Source of the DNA: Adineta steineri
Taxonomy: Eukaryota > Rotifera > Eurotatoria > Adinetida > Adinetidae
Direction: 5' to 3'
Assembly: GCA_905250115.1 (NCBI GenBank)
Contig: CAJNOI010000119.1
Span: forward strand, 240,622-304,621
DNA: 64,000 bases
In this document: positions 49,784-62,536 of the stretch, in pieces
Position numbering within the stretch: position 1 is the first letter of the stretch
How the letters are laid out: the number at the start of each line of letters is the position of its first letter
Translations under genes and position numbers: made by a program
The notes under the pieces: generated by a model
Database searches by the model: none
Told to the model about the DNA's origin: nothing
What the model saw: only the letters and a program-made list of their open reading frames with translations

Positions 49784-52700
49784 ATGGTAATACTTAAAAT
49801 TTTATTTTATTTTATTCTATTACGTTCGATAGTCACTCAATCGAATATTAATCTGTATCATACAGATTGGGTAAATAATAATAAAAACGATATTGTTTTT
49901 CCACATGATTGCCTTCATGTTATTTCATCGTTTAAAAAAGAAACTGATCCTTATCAAGTTGTTTCTTATTGTCTAAATGAATTGCCATCAAAATGGAATA
50001 TTCAAGAAAATACTATTGATCAAAAATTTACTTTTGCTGAACTTTATCAACAAAATATTACTAGCCAACAATTGTATCTTTGGTCAGCACCAATAGATGT
50101 GATTGAACAGTATCAATTATATTTAAATGAACGTTTATCTACAAGAGAATTTCAATTCTTTTATAATTGTACATTACCAAGATTTGGTCCACAATGTCAA
50201 TACTCATTAGATATTTATCAATCTTATAATTTATCGTTGAATGAAATGATTTCGGACTTCTATCAACATGAATATGATCCTATAAATTTAACATGTTATA
50301 TTCATTTAGAATGTAATCGTGGTTCTAAATCAGCATGTCTTGATTGGAGCGAAATATGTGATGGAACTGTTGATTGTTTAAATGATGGAATCGATGAAAA
50401 AAATTGTTGGCAATTAGAAATGAATGAATGTCAAGAAAATGAATATCGATGTCATAATGGTCAATGTATATCTAGAATATTCCATCATGATAATCCAAAT
50501 AATTATGAATGTCTTGATCGTTCAGATGAAAATCAAGATACAACAACGCCATATCGATGGCCTAGTACTGAACCAATATTCACTAATGAAGATATTATAT
50601 GTCCATTACGTTTCTATTTATTTAATATAAGATTCACAAGTTCATGTGTACCAAAACGTAACAATCTTTTAAAAGATATGTTATTTTTAGATACTCCAAA
50701 TTTATTATCTGATATATGTTGGTTAGCATTTAAGTGCCATTATGGAATCCCAAATTCATTTGATCCAAAATGTAATCATATCTGTGTTAATAAAGCATGC
50801 AAACAAATAATTAATGAAACATGTCCAGATTTATTAATTATACCTACTGGAGCTCTTGCTTTTGGTCATATCTATTTTGCTTATCAAAAAGAAATTATTG
50901 TGAATTCAATTAATTCTTTATACCCGCAATATATTTGTTATAATGATCAACTTTGTAATGGATTTTATTCTAATAGAACAGTATTTATAATAAATAATTC
51001 TACATGTCGTCGTCCACAAGATTTTCCTGTTACATTTCAACAAGGTGGAAGATTTAGCTTGATTGATCAACTTGTTAAACCATTGTATACTCATCTTTAT
51101 CAATGTAATACAATTATTTATAACAATTTCTCTGCATGTAATGATAGTTCAACTATGTACAGATGTATGAATTCGTCAAAGTGTATTTCACGACATCGTC
51201 TTTGTGATGGTAAAAATGATTGTAGTTATAACGATGATGAAAACTGTCCTTTAATTAATGAAACTTGTTCAACATTAACATCGGAAACACTTTTTAAATG
51301 TACAGCAAAGGATAAATGTATTTCTTCTCAATTAGTTAGAGATGGTAAATGTGATTGTGGTATTGACGACTATGGTCTTTGTCCTGATGAAGATATAGAT
51401 GATTACTCTATTAGAAAATATATATCATTTCCAATTATTTGTGATGGTTTTACTGAATTAGAACCTATTATGATTGATGGAAAAAATGAAACCGATGAAA
51501 CAGAATGTGAATATTGGCAATGTAATAATACTTATACTCGTTGTGATGGATTTTGGAATTGTCTTAATGGAGCTGATGAAGTTGATTGTGATTCATCACC
51601 ATTATTAAACTGTCCGCCTCTTCATCACCCATGTATTTCATTTGATACACATCAACTTACATGTTTACCTATCAAACAAGCTAATGATGGTCATATTGAT
51701 TGTGTTGGTGCTACGGATGAACCAAAATTATGTCGTTCAAATAATTTTCTACCAACATTTACGAATTTCTATTGCAAACAGAATTTTACCAACTCTTGTA
51801 TATCGATTTCAAGCATATGTAATGATTATCACGAACAATGTAGTCATAAAAATGATTTCTTATGTGTTCAGATCCCAAATAGCAATGAACACGATAGTAT
51901 TTGTAATGGTCATTATGAATCCAGACATACAAATGCTCAAAAGTTTCTTTGTAAATACTCTGAAGTTTTACAAAAACCGTTAGTGACATATTTTTCAATT
52001 GACAAAATAAAACCATCAAGTCAACAATTATCTATTCAACAAAAAAAGATACGTTCTTCTTTCGATTCATCCATTTCTCAATACAATCAACGTTGTCATC
52101 GTGGTCTACCTTTACGTGTTTGGTTGAATAATGATAAAAATTTAACTGTTACAACATGTCTTTGTCCACCTAGTTTCTATGGTCATCTATGCCAATATCA
52201 AAATCAACGCATTAGTCTTACTGTGCAATTTCAAACATTTTCTCATTCTAGACAAACATTATTTGCTATTATTATTTTACTTATTGATGATAGTAATGAA
52301 CGAATTATTCATTCCTCTCAACAACTTACTTATCTTAGTGCACAACATTGTCAAAGAAAATTTAATCTTTACTTACTTTATTCACAACGACCAAAAAATC
52401 AAACAAAACAATATTCAATTCATATTGATATTTATAGAAAAAATTCATTTACATATCGTGGAAGTTTATTGATTCCATTAAATTATCCTTTTTTACCAGT
52501 ACATCGTATTTCTGTACAGTTGAATATTCCACGTATAGATGAGAATAGACAAGACTGTATAGATCATCGATGTATACATGGTCAATGTATGCGATATTCA
52601 GATGATTCGAAAGGTAATTCATTTTGTCGTTGTAATCATGGGTGGTCTGGAAAATATTGTACCATTTCACATACATGTATGTGTTCATCTGATTCATTAT

Positions 52701-54529
52701 GTATTGGTGTATTACCTAACAATCGATCAATTTGTATTTGTCCTCTCAATCGATGGGGTTCTCGTTGTCTACTTTCAGATATAGTATGTCAATCAAATAA
52801 AACTTCTCCATGTAATAATAGTGGTCAATGTGTAGCTACCGATGAGCAAATGATATCTGATAAGAAATTCTTTTGTATTTGTCCAAAAGGATTTAGTGGA
52901 GAACGATGTGAGATAGCTGATAGTAAAATTATCGTTACATTTCATAAAGATATGATCTTACCTTCGTCAATATTGATTCATTTCATTCAAGTGATGAATA
53001 ATAGTCTGCCTGAAAATGGTTCTACTTTTAAAAATATTCCAATCAATCATAAATCAATTATTATTCGTTGGTCACGTCCATTTCATATTGCTTTTACTGA
53101 ACTTTCTGATAATAACTACTATTTAATTACTGTTCAAAAGACATATCATCCATCAGCGATCATTTCAACAACAATTAATCCATCAGATCGGTGTAAACAC
53201 ATTAATGAACTATTCAATGAAACAGTTGTTAAACTTCATCTTCTTCGTCGAATAAAATACTATCATGTACCGTGTCAACAACAACAACATTCACCAGCAT
53301 TATTATGTTTTTATGATGATAGCCATTTTTGTTTATGTAATGATTATGGTAAAGAACGTGTTGCTAATTGTTTTGAATTTAACGCATCAATTGAACATAA
53401 TTGTTTTGGTCAAAGTAATTGTGAAAATGGTGCACAATGTTTACAAGATAAATATATTTGTCCACAAACATCGATATGTATTTGTCCGAAATGTTTTTAT
53501 GGAAAACGATGTCAATTTAGTTCAAATTTATTTGGTTTAGCACTTGATGGTATTCTCGGTTATCATATTCAACCATATATTAACATGAAACATCAACCTC
53601 ATATTGTGCAAGTTAGTGCAGCATTGACAATGATCGTAATTATTGTAGGCTTTATCAATGGATTTTTTATGTTCATTACATTTAAGAATAAAGAATTACG
53701 TAAAACTGGCTCTGGTCTATACCTTCTGACTTCGTCAATGACTACTCTATGTACAGTAATTATATTCGCTTTTAAATTTTGGGTACTGATCATTGCACAG
53801 ATAACATATATGACAAGTCGATCGTTTCTATATTTTCAATGTATGTCATTTGATTTTTTACTTCGAATTAATCTTAATATGGATCAATGGTTAACTGCAT
53901 GTGTATCTTTAGAACGAGCAATTACTACAATAAAAGGCCCGCATTTCGATAAACAAAAAAGTAAACAAACAGCTAAATATATCATTCTTTTTCTCTTTAT
54001 TATTCTTACTATGACAACAATTCATGATCCTATTCATCGACATCTATTAGATGATATTGATTATGATGATGAGAAAAGAATTTGGTGTATTATTACCTAT
54101 TCATCTAGTTTACACATATATGATTTATTGATTAATAGTTTTCATTTTTTTATTCCATTTCTCATTAATTTTATTTCGGCAATAATTATCATTAAAAAAA
54201 CTGCTCAATATCGTACAAGAAGTCAAAATAATAAACACTTTCTAATGCAATTACGTAAACAACTACGTCGATACAATCATTTACTTATTGCACCATTTGT
54301 TTTAGTCATACTTGCTTTACCACGTTTAATTATTTCATTCGCATCAGGTTGTATGAAATCGGGTCAAGATTCTTGGTTATTTCTTACTGGATATTTTATT
54401 TCATTTATTCCCAGTACAATTACTTTTATGGTCTTTGTTTTACCATCAAAAATTTATAGACAAGAATTTATCAAATCTATTAAAAAATATCAACTAAATA
54501 TCAAACGACGAATACATCCTATTTTCTAA
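49784..54529 (+). CDS. LDLa/EGF multidomain 7TM receptor
   Basis: A single uninterrupted exon of 1,581 residues. The first ATG in frame is at 49784 and opens a signal peptide (VILKILFYFILL). The ectodomain has several LDL-receptor class A modules, recognisable by their calcium-binding ends (CDGTVDCLNDGIDEKNC, YECLDRSDEN, CDGKNDCSYNDDENC, CDGFWNCLNGADEVDC). At least four EGF-like modules follow (for example CRCNHGWSGKYC, CICPKGFSGERC, CICPKCFYGKRC). A 7TM domain starts at about residue 1270, TM3 ends SLERAITTI, and there is a short cytoplasmic tail. The layout suggests a large cell-surface receptor binding protein or lipoprotein ligands; signalling is inferred. The absence of introns contrasts with the neighbours. 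Confidence 0.85.
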   Translation: MVILKILFYFILLRSIVTQSNINLYHTDWVNNNKNDIVFPHDCLHVISSFKKETDPYQVVSYCLNELPSKWNIQENTIDQKFTFAELYQQNITSQQLYLWSAPIDVIEQYQLYLNERLSTREFQFFYNCTLPRFGPQCQYSLDIYQSYNLSLNEMISDFYQHEYDPINLTCYIHLECNRGSKSACLDWSEICDGTVDCLNDGIDEKNCWQLEMNECQENEYRCHNGQCISRIFHHDNPNNYECLDRSDENQDTTTPYRWPSTEPIFTNEDIICPLRFYLFNIRFTSSCVPKRNNLLKDMLFLDTPNLLSDICWLAFKCHYGIPNSFDPKCNHICVNKACKQIINETCPDLLIIPTGALAFGHIYFAYQKEIIVNSINSLYPQYICYNDQLCNGFYSNRTVFIINNSTCRRPQDFPVTFQQGGRFSLIDQLVKPLYTHLYQCNTIIYNNFSACNDSSTMYRCMNSSKCISRHRLCDGKNDCSYNDDENCPLINETCSTLTSETLFKCTAKDKCISSQLVRDGKCDCGIDDYGLCPDEDIDDYSIRKYISFPIICDGFTELEPIMIDGKNETDETECEYWQCNNTYTRCDGFWNCLNGADEVDCDSSPLLNCPPLHHPCISFDTHQLTCLPIKQANDGHIDCVGATDEPKLCRSNNFLPTFTNFYCKQNFTNSCISISSICNDYHEQCSHKNDFLCVQIPNSNEHDSICNGHYESRHTNAQKFLCKYSEVLQKPLVTYFSIDKIKPSSQQLSIQQKKIRSSFDSSISQYNQRCHRGLPLRVWLNNDKNLTVTTCLCPPSFYGHLCQYQNQRISLTVQFQTFSHSRQTLFAIIILLIDDSNERIIHSSQQLTYLSAQHCQRKFNLYLLYSQRPKNQTKQYSIHIDIYRKNSFTYRGSLLIPLNYPFLPVHRISVQLNIPRIDENRQDCIDHRCIHGQCMRYSDDSKGNSFCRCNHGWSGKYCTISHTCMCSSDSLCIGVLPNNRSICICPLNRWGSRCLLSDIVCQSNKTSPCNNSGQCVATDEQMISDKKFFCICPKGFSGERCEIADSKIIVTFHKDMILPSSILIHFIQVMNNSLPENGSTFKNIPINHKSIIIRWSRPFHIAFTELSDNNYYLITVQKTYHPSAIISTTINPSDRCKHINELFNETVVKLHLLRRIKYYHVPCQQQQHSPALLCFYDDSHFCLCNDYGKERVANCFEFNASIEHNCFGQSNCENGAQCLQDKYICPQTSICICPKCFYGKRCQFSSNLFGLALDGILGYHIQPYINMKHQPHIVQVSAALTMIVIIVGFINGFFMFITFKNKELRKTGSGLYLLTSSMTTLCTVIIFAFKFWVLIIAQITYMTSRSFLYFQCMSFDFLLRINLNMDQWLTACVSLERAITTIKGPHFDKQKSKQTAKYIILFLFIILTMTTIHDPIHRHLLDDIDYDDEKRIWCIITYSSSLHIYDLLINSFHFFIPFLINFISAIIIIKKTAQYRTRSQNNKHFLMQLRKQLRRYNHLLIAPFVLVILALPRLIISFASGCMKSGQDSWLFLTGYFISFIPSTITFMVFVLPSKIYRQEFIKSIKKYQLNIKRRIHPIF

Positions 54530-55330
54530 AATTCTTAAAAATAAAAATGAATCTAATATTAAAGAGAGTTCTTCTTGACCGTAATCATCCATCTCATAAC
54601 AATCAAACGTTTTATTCTATTTTTTTATTATAATTAAAAGCTTAAATCAGTAGAAGTCGCTGAAGTATTTATTTGCTTATAGTTAGAGAAAACTGAGACG
54701 TACAATAATATCAAATTCGTTTATGAAAATCATAACTTGTATCGATTGATTCTATGTAACATTTAGCAATATGAATATTAGATTCTAATAATCAATGAGT
54801 CGGTTAATGTCTAAAAGTAATTTCGACAAAAAAATTAATTGATTTTGTCTGTTGTAGTTTCGTGATAGATAATCATCTCTAGTGACGCATATAAGAACAA
54901 ATAAAAGTTGGGTATGTTCTATTGACATTATATTGTTTCTTAGCGAGACAGTAGAAATGATATACATAATAGATTAATGAGTATTTTCTTTTCTCTCTTC
55001 ATACAGCATAAATATCTTTCAAGAAAAAAGCATCAGCTGTCAAGAATATTGATATACTATTTTTCAATTCCGTGGTATTCTAGATGTTTTGTACTTCATG
55101 ACATCGGGAAAATATCCTATTTAATTAGATCTGTTCCATAGATTTAAAATAAAAACTACACAGATTATATGAATGCTACTGATTTTTTTATTGTCCTAAT
55201 AAAAATGTATTTCTGGATTATTTCCATTCTATAAGTTAAACACAAATATAATAAATATTTTCGATAAAAAAAAGAAATTGCGAGAAATAAATGAATAAAA
55301 TGTTCAATCATTAGTAAAATTCAAAATTGT
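54530..55330. other. Intergenic between converging genes
   Basis: No gene seen. Confidence 0.4.
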
Positions 55331-55774
55331 TTACTCAGGTGGTGTAATACCAGGAACTGGAGGATAATTTGGTTTATTTCTAAAAATTGATAATAAGTTT
55401 TTATTATTTATAATGAAAAACAAAACATACGAAAGTGATTGTGTATTTCCGTATCGTTCACCTGTATCCATTCCAAGTGCACCAGCACCAACGCCAAAAC
55501 CAACACCACGAATACCATATTTACGAGTATAACACTGTTTACAATATAAATCACCATCATGTTCTGCCATTGTTGTTATTTCTAATGATTTCTTACAAAG
55601 ACCTAATTCAAATAAATTGTATTTAATTATAATCAATAGATAAACTTTGATTTATTTACCACATCGAAAACATATTTTATGCCATACTTTTCCAGCAGCT
55701 GGAATTGATTCAGCATGAAAAGCTGCATGACCACAACGAGGACAATGAGGATTTTCTTGATTTTTATATGACAT
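55331..55774 (-). CDS. Small LIM-domain protein (CRP/MLP-like)
   Basis: Exons 55774-55660, 55602-55431 and 55379-55331 encode 111 residues. One LIM domain: CPRC...WHKIC-FRC-GLC (first zinc module) and YCKQC (second), followed by a Gly-rich RGVGFGVGAGALGMD segment typical of muscle cysteine-rich proteins. A Pro-rich tail (YPPVPGITPPE) ends it. CRP-family proteins bind actin cytoskeleton partners and may shuttle to the nucleus. Only one LIM domain is present here, as in the insect Mlp60A type. Confidence 0.85.
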
Positions 55775-57132
55775 TCTAAATTATGAAATACAAATACATG
55801 ATAATCAAATTTTCTTCTACTTACTCTAAGTAAATTTCGTATTAGTTATCAATACAGAAGTATATCTGTCGATACAAATGAGCTCTAAAACAGTTTAAAG
55901 ATATATATATATATGTATGCAATATCTTCATTAGTAATATATATCTCTATTTTTAGTAAGAGAGAAAGAAATACTTATTAGTAATTTGTTGTACATCTAG
56001 ATAAATACAGTATAAAGAAGGCCATCCTTCATTTTCGTCCTTGAAGAACACTACTTTTTTTTCTTCTAGTACGTAATAGTAATAATGTATGATATAAACA
56101 AAGGAATAGTATAGATAAAAAAAGAAAATCTATCAACAGAAACTTGTTTGTATGGAGAGAACGTCGATCGTATATTGAAATATAGACAAACAAACTCATG
56201 TCAATCATTATTGATATGACATTACGTTGATACTATTTTGTTTGTATAATCAAGTTAATATTGCGCATAGAAATTGCTTTTACAAATCGAAATGACAAAC
56301 GTTATTGTAAATACACTTCAATTACCGTATCTTGTCTCTTTGTTTAAAATAATTAATAATATAAAATATTTGTAGACTTATTAATTAATGTTAATGAGAT
56401 AATTTGAAATTTATAATTGAATTTAGAAAACGAGTGATAGCGCGCTCAATTAAGTATTACATAATTAATTTACTTGACATTTCTTTTCTTCCATCAAGAA
56501 GTAATGATCTGTCAATACATTTACGAGCCAATATTCTCTTGATTGTAATATTGTTTTCTTTACTAGCAAAGTATTTGTTTGATATATACTCTTTGAAAGT
56601 TTCTCAAAAATATTAAATCTACTAATAATTTGATTTCTAATCAATATTGATTGATGGGAACACATCAATTATACTTATTGACATAACTTGCGACATGTTT
56701 GTCTTCATATTTTAATTGAATAACAGAAATTGATATGAAATGATTCTAAAAAGAACTCCTCCCCAAGTGCAAAACTAAGTATTTATTGATATTACACTTG
56801 AATGATATTATAAATTTAGAAAAATTTAATGAATATAAAAATTATTATGTACGCATCATATAATTCTTTTTTTTTATTTTATAAAGTTTTATGAATTTAA
56901 TTAGCGCGAAATAAAAATAGAATTTGTTGTTTGTATTAGTTATAATTGAATTGTTTCATTGAAAAAGTCTCACTATTTTTTTTTGATAGAGTGAGTGGGC
57001 AAATTTTACTACTTATTAAAAAAATATTTTTTCCTATAGTATAGTCATATTCTATTAAATCTCAATCTATATGCTTTTTCTTTTTTTTAAAGAATACTGT
57101 TGAATTATTTAATATTTTTATTCGTTCAATAC
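55775..57132. other. Intergenic
   Basis: No supported gene; very AT-rich. Short open frames around 56404-56670 lie on both strands and have no recognisable features. Confidence 0.45.
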
Positions 57133-58125
57133 ATGTCGAATAACAGTAATATATCTATGGAAGAGAGTTTTACTTCTTCATCTTCATCATCAGGACTGTC
57201 TTCGTCAATTACATATGTTACATATATGATTTTCGATATACTATCGATATTGTGTTCTTTATTTGTTCTATATTATCTTCTTTCTGATCGAGCACTTCGC
57301 CGTGCTCTAAATAATCATATTATCATTGTTCTTCTTTTTCTGGGTATTACATACGAACTAACTGCTATTTCATGGGATCTTTATTATTTACGCAATGGTA
57401 TTCCTTGGATTGAATCACCCATTTTCTATCTTTTTTCATTCTTTTTGGATTATGGATTGTATGTCACTCAAATAGTATTATTTGCTTGGGCAACCATTGA
57501 AAGACACATACTTATTTTTCATAATCAATGGATAACAACAAAAAAACAACGTTTCTATGTTCATTATTTACCTATCATTATAATCCTTATCTATTGTTTG
57601 ATATATTTTTCTTTAATTACTTTTGCACCATTTTGTGAAGATTCATTCGAACCTTATATAACTGGTGGTGTCTTTATTCCTTGTGTATTTATGAGAACAA
57701 TATTAGGAACATTAGATCTTCTTATTCATCAAGTTATTCCAACTATAATCATTGTAATATTTAGTGTTGGTCTTATTATACGTGTTTTATGGCAAAAACG
57801 AAAGAGAAATCAATTACTTCAATGGCGAAAACATCGAAAAATGACAATTCAGTTGTTATCTATATCAATTCTTTATTTAACATTCAATTCTCCATGGACG
57901 ATTCTTATTTTTGCATCTCAATATGGATTATCTGAAGATATTGTAGCAATACCGATGGTCTATGCTGTTTATTTTCGTAGTTATGTTCTATTTCTATTCC
58001 CGTTTGTATGCTGTGGATCATTATCAGAACTTCGAGGCAAAGTTAAAAAAGTATTTTATCGACGACAACGGAATCAGATTGGTGCAATTGAATCATTGAA
58101 GATAGCACCAACAACACATAAATAA
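57133..58125 (+). CDS. Rhodopsin-like 7TM receptor
   Basis: Single exon, 330 residues from the first ATG (57133); the frame is open further up only from a TTG. The N-terminus is Ser/Asn-rich with NNSN and NIS glycosylation sites. TM3 ends TIERHILIF (an ERH form of DRY). TM6 follows a basic KRKRNQ/RKHRK loop. TM7 reads YAVYFRSYVLFLFPFVCCGSL. Ligand unknown. It is not a close relative of the receptors in the duplicated block. Confidence 0.82.
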   Translation: MSNNSNISMEESFTSSSSSSGLSSSITYVTYMIFDILSILCSLFVLYYLLSDRALRRALNNHIIIVLLFLGITYELTAISWDLYYLRNGIPWIESPIFYLFSFFLDYGLYVTQIVLFAWATIERHILIFHNQWITTKKQRFYVHYLPIIIILIYCLIYFSLITFAPFCEDSFEPYITGGVFIPCVFMRTILGTLDLLIHQVIPTIIIVIFSVGLIIRVLWQKRKRNQLLQWRKHRKMTIQLLSISILYLTFNSPWTILIFASQYGLSEDIVAIPMVYAVYFRSYVLFLFPFVCCGSLSELRGKVKKVFYRRQRNQIGAIESLKIAPTTHK

Positions 58126-58435
58126 ACTTTAATCTATTTGAACAAGAAATAATAATGTTCTTGTTTTCGTTAAATAGGAAATACATCAAAACGTTGAAAA
58201 CATCGAGTTATTCACGTGTGTTTCGATTCACAATTAATTCCATTTTAGTTACTTCAACTTTCTAGATAAAGAACTTTATGAATACAAAAAATTCAATATT
58301 TTTAGAATTATATTTCTCTTAGTTCTACCTTGTAAGAACTGTGAATGATTTTATTGATGATCCCGGAATAACTTCATTTATTTAACAATTACTATTTTTT
58401 GAGAATAAAAATATTTCGTAAGAATAAATAAATTT
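58126..58435. other. Short intergenic stretch
   Basis: 3' regions of the converging receptor and F-box genes; nothing else seen. Confidence 0.4.
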
Positions 58436-60472
58436 TTACCACCAAATATAGATGTCAGAATCAATATATTTAATTACATAGTTGTCTAACAATCCTTCTG
58501 ATTCAATTAAAGTCTTCAATATTGCAACCATTGGTCTTGTTGTATTTTTTATACCTAATAAACATAGATGTTGAATGTGAGCTTTACTTTTTGATAATAT
58601 AAGTTCTGTCATCGATTCAAGAGGTAGCCCATATCGATTAATGGTAAAATATTGCATTTGAGGACATAGAGCAATAAGTAATTTGATATTTTCTAATGAG
58701 TTGCTCGTTGTAATCGTTACATTCTTAATCATATTTTTCGAAGATATTAATCGAAATAACTCATTTTGTTGAATTAATTTCACATTTATTTCATAAGTTG
58801 AAACACAATTATATGCTAGAGTATGAAGATTAGGCGTAGAATGTAATAATTTTATCAATTGTTCAAAATTAAAATCATAACATTCAATAACTAATGTTGT
58901 TAATTGAGTTAAATAAACAATACGTTTGAGCGCAAGTTCAAGACATATACTGTTTCCATTGAAATTCTTTGAAAGCGTGAGTTTTGTAGTATTTGGAAAA
59001 TAATTAACACAACTCGCCATTGCATCTTCACCTTGGATTTCAAGATAATTTACTGAGTTCAGATTCTTCTTTCCGGAACGTTTACGAACATTATGTTTCG
59101 CTAGTTTATATGAAGTATGTTGTTTTCTCCTAAAAATTATAAATAATAAATATATACTGTATGAATTAAACCAAGTTCTTATCTAGCAATCATTTATAGT
59201 AAATTAAGTTTTGATTACACACGTTGTCTAAATGCTACTACTTAATTCTATAAAATTGTTTATTACCTGTACGGATTTGATGAACTGAAAACTAATAGAT
59301 TTCGATATTCTTTTAAGTCAAATTGATATTTAAAAAACCATTTTCTACCATACCAAAATAAAGAACTAAATTGATTAATTATAGAATCATAAGTCATCTG
59401 ATTAATATCATTATCAACAAAACCCATATACTGAAAGTCAAAAATACGTAAATATGGCATATATGATAAAATTAAATGTTCCCATCGATTTGCGTTTAAA
59501 TATTCTCTATCATTATCTGTTGAAATATATAATACTTGAAGTTGTTTAAACAAACTTCTACTTATCTGTTCCAGTTGATTGAAATCAATATTTATTGTAT
59601 CGAAATAAACATGTGTTAAATTGTTTGAAGTATCTGAAAATGTTTTTAAATATTGACTATCGTTTCCAGAGAGAGATCTGCATGTTAAACGACGAAGTTG
59701 TGGAACATATGTTAACAAAGCATTCAGTTCGTTTAAATAAAGTGTATTATTGATAACAAGATGCTCGACAGGACTTGCTATATCAGATGAAATAGTCAAT
59801 GAATTTGATTGATTACTGTCTATCAAAGACATTTCACAATATTTTAATTTAGGTAAACGAAAGATTGTAGCACAAAGATCATTTCGATTTGAGACATGAT
59901 CGATTGGAATGATGATTAATGATGTGAGATTAGGTAAAGATGCGCAATGATGAAGAATATTTACAAGATATTTTGATTTAATATTATTGAAAATAAGTTT
60001 TTCTAATCGAGTAAAAGATGATGCAATTCGTACTGGAGAAAAAATCAGATCGACAACAAAAGGATTGGATATAGATAATGACATTATTCGATGTTTATTT
60101 GGCATAATCATATGTCTATGATAATTTTGAAAACTTGGTTTAGACATCGATGAAATATTGATATTTAAAGGAAGAGTTGAATCAATTAGAAGACTTTGTA
60201 AACGTATATTGAGATTATAAAAAGCTTTGTATACATCATAAACATCCAGATAATTGAAAACATCATAGAAAAGTTCATTTGAAAGATCTTCAAAACGAGT
60301 AATAGCCTTTTGTGGCGACCTGAAACAAAATAAACATTAGTTATAGGGAAAAAATTATAATGAAATATTCACTTTTAACTGACCTTTCCAATACTTCCGT
60401 TAATTTTATTTGCTTATTCGTACGATAATAATCGAAAATATTAGTTCGTCGTTGTGGCTTCGATTGTTCCAT
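58436..60472 (-). CDS. F-box/LRR protein
   Basis: Exons 60472-60384, 60319-59267 and 59129-58436 encode 611 residues, phase 2 at both introns. The F-box is FEDLSNELFYDVFNYLDVYDVYKAFYNLN, near residue 40. LRR-like repeats fill the rest, and the protein ends DSDIYIWW. It is probably an SCF substrate receptor; the substrate is unknown. Exon 3 is the intact counterpart of the relic at 12588-13227. Confidence 0.88.
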
Positions 60473-61591
60473 ATTGTGAATAGTAGAATTAAACGATCAA
60501 AAATAATATAATTAACTATGATGCAAAAACGAAAAAAAAATAGCTTAGTTATATTGCATCATCGAAAAAGAACAGAAGTATGTGTCATGCATTTTACTAT
60601 TATGTAATGCTTTATATAGTGCAGAACCAAAATTAAGTTGGTTTTTTCCGACATAAATCATAGTTATTCATCGATTACGAAATATGGAAAATTGAATAAG
60701 TGAAGGACACACCAATAAGAAATAATAGGTTTCAAAGAGGTCTCTGGATTATTTTTTTCATAAGGATAAGCACAAGATTTTCGATGTATTTGATATACTA
60801 TTTTAAAATATTAATGTTATAGATGGCAGTACATTTATATTTATTTAAAAAGTGAATTTATTTAATAAAAGCAGTATCAATTTTTAGAAATGCAGTTTTT
60901 AATATACCAATGACCTAGTCTTCATTGATAAATTTCACTTTATTAAATTGATAATAATTAGTATTTTACGATGTCAAAATTAGTTGTAAAATGTAAACAT
61001 TTGATAGAGTAGTGAAATTTATTATACGTAAACAATATGAAATCGAAATTATATGTATCAAGTCTCAGTATTTCTCAAATATGTTCGCTAATTTGTGTCC
61101 TTTTGGCCTCATTCTTTTTTTTCAATGCAAGAGGGAAAGGAAGGTGAAAAGATATATGACAAAATATATATATATATATATGTGTGCGTTGGATAAATCA
61201 TAACAGAAAGGAGAAAACGCCATGACACACTGTTAAAACATATGAATAATTTCATTATCATACTCTGATCGAAGATATGGATTATTCCACTATCTCACAC
61301 TTACACAAAAAAACAGTATTGCAACAGTTCGCTGCGCTGGACAGAATAGAAAGGGCATTTACTTCAATTTACTGGTAAATTAGAAAATTTATTTCATTAA
61401 TATTTCATGTAGTTAAGTCAAAACTTCGACGAACACGGATGAAAGATTTATGCTGCGATATATTGACATAGATTGTTTTCGTTCTTTCTTTTGCCTTCTA
61501 TAGATGGTGTTAGTATATATTTCACATATACATTTCTTTCGTTCTCTTGTATTCACTAGGAATATTCCAAAAAGGAATATATCTTCTCCAA
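60473..61591. other. Intergenic
   Basis: Promoter side of the F-box gene, then AT-rich sequence with a TA-run near 61165-61180. No gene seen. Confidence 0.4.
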
Positions 61592-62392
61592 CCCAAGTCA
61601 GCTCGTGCGCCATCTGTACGCGTACGTACATACTTGGTACGTGTGACGTACACACCGTGCGTGCGCGTGACGTGCGAGACGCTCGGTACGCGCACTTACT
61701 GTCACACGTACGTGCAGTGCGCGCACCACTAGTGACGTACGCCTTTGTTTCTTTCATCATCGCTTAGCTTTAAGTGAATTATTAATTAATAATAAAATAT
61801 TTATTTTTAATGTACTCGTAGTCTAATATTATTTATTTCTTTAAAAAAAATTCTCAACTTCGAAATTACAATAAAAAAATCCATAAAAATCAGTAAAAAG
61901 AAAAAAACTTATAAAACACAAAAAAATATCATACAGTTACAAGAAAAGTCACTATAAACAACACATGTAAAAACTAAACACAAAATAATCACAAAAAACT
62001 ACAAAAAAATATTAAAAAAAATTACAAAAAAATATAAAGAAATCAGGAAAAAAATTCAATTTTTTTTGCCCTAAAAATAATAATAAACGGTCATCTAAAA
62101 TATTTATAATAAAAATAAATTTAAAATATAAAAGAAAATTTTTTTTGAATTAAAATCATTTCTGAAATACTTACAAATTAATGTTTAAAAAATTCGTTAA
62201 ACGTTATATATATATCTTTGTTCCGCCATTGTGATCTTTCTACGAACTCTATACTGGAGGAAATATTACGTAACGCGAACTTAAATGTGACGGTTGGTAC
62301 AAAGAAGTGCACGCACCGTTCGCGTGATATCACGCGCACAAACGCGTACCAGCGTGACGTGCGCGTACAAATAGCGCACGAGCTGACTTGGG
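61592..62392. mobile_element. 801-bp element with terminal inverted repeats
   Basis: Begins CCCAAGTCAGCTCGTGCGC (61592-61610) and ends with its exact inverse complement (62374-62392). Both ends continue into CpG-rich sequence full of alternating GTACGCGTACG and GCGCGTGACGTG text. The middle (about 61790-62170) is A-rich and codes for nothing. The CpG-rich arms stand out sharply from the AT-rich surroundings. A non-autonomous DNA transposon is the simplest reading; the target-site duplication is unclear. Confidence 0.75.
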
Positions 62393-62536
62393 ACAACATA
62401 TTGTCTTTTCGTCAGAAATGAATCATTGGTCAAACACTACTGATAATTTCAGTTCTTTTATATACGAGCATTTTAATATTGCGTAACTCAAAACGAAAGT
62501 TACTTGTTATTGCTATATACATTGTAACAAAAAACA

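Noticed and set aside
61413..61767. Overlapping open frames on both strands rich in Arg, Val and Thr
   Set aside because: Produced by the CpG-rich alternating arms of the inverted-repeat element.
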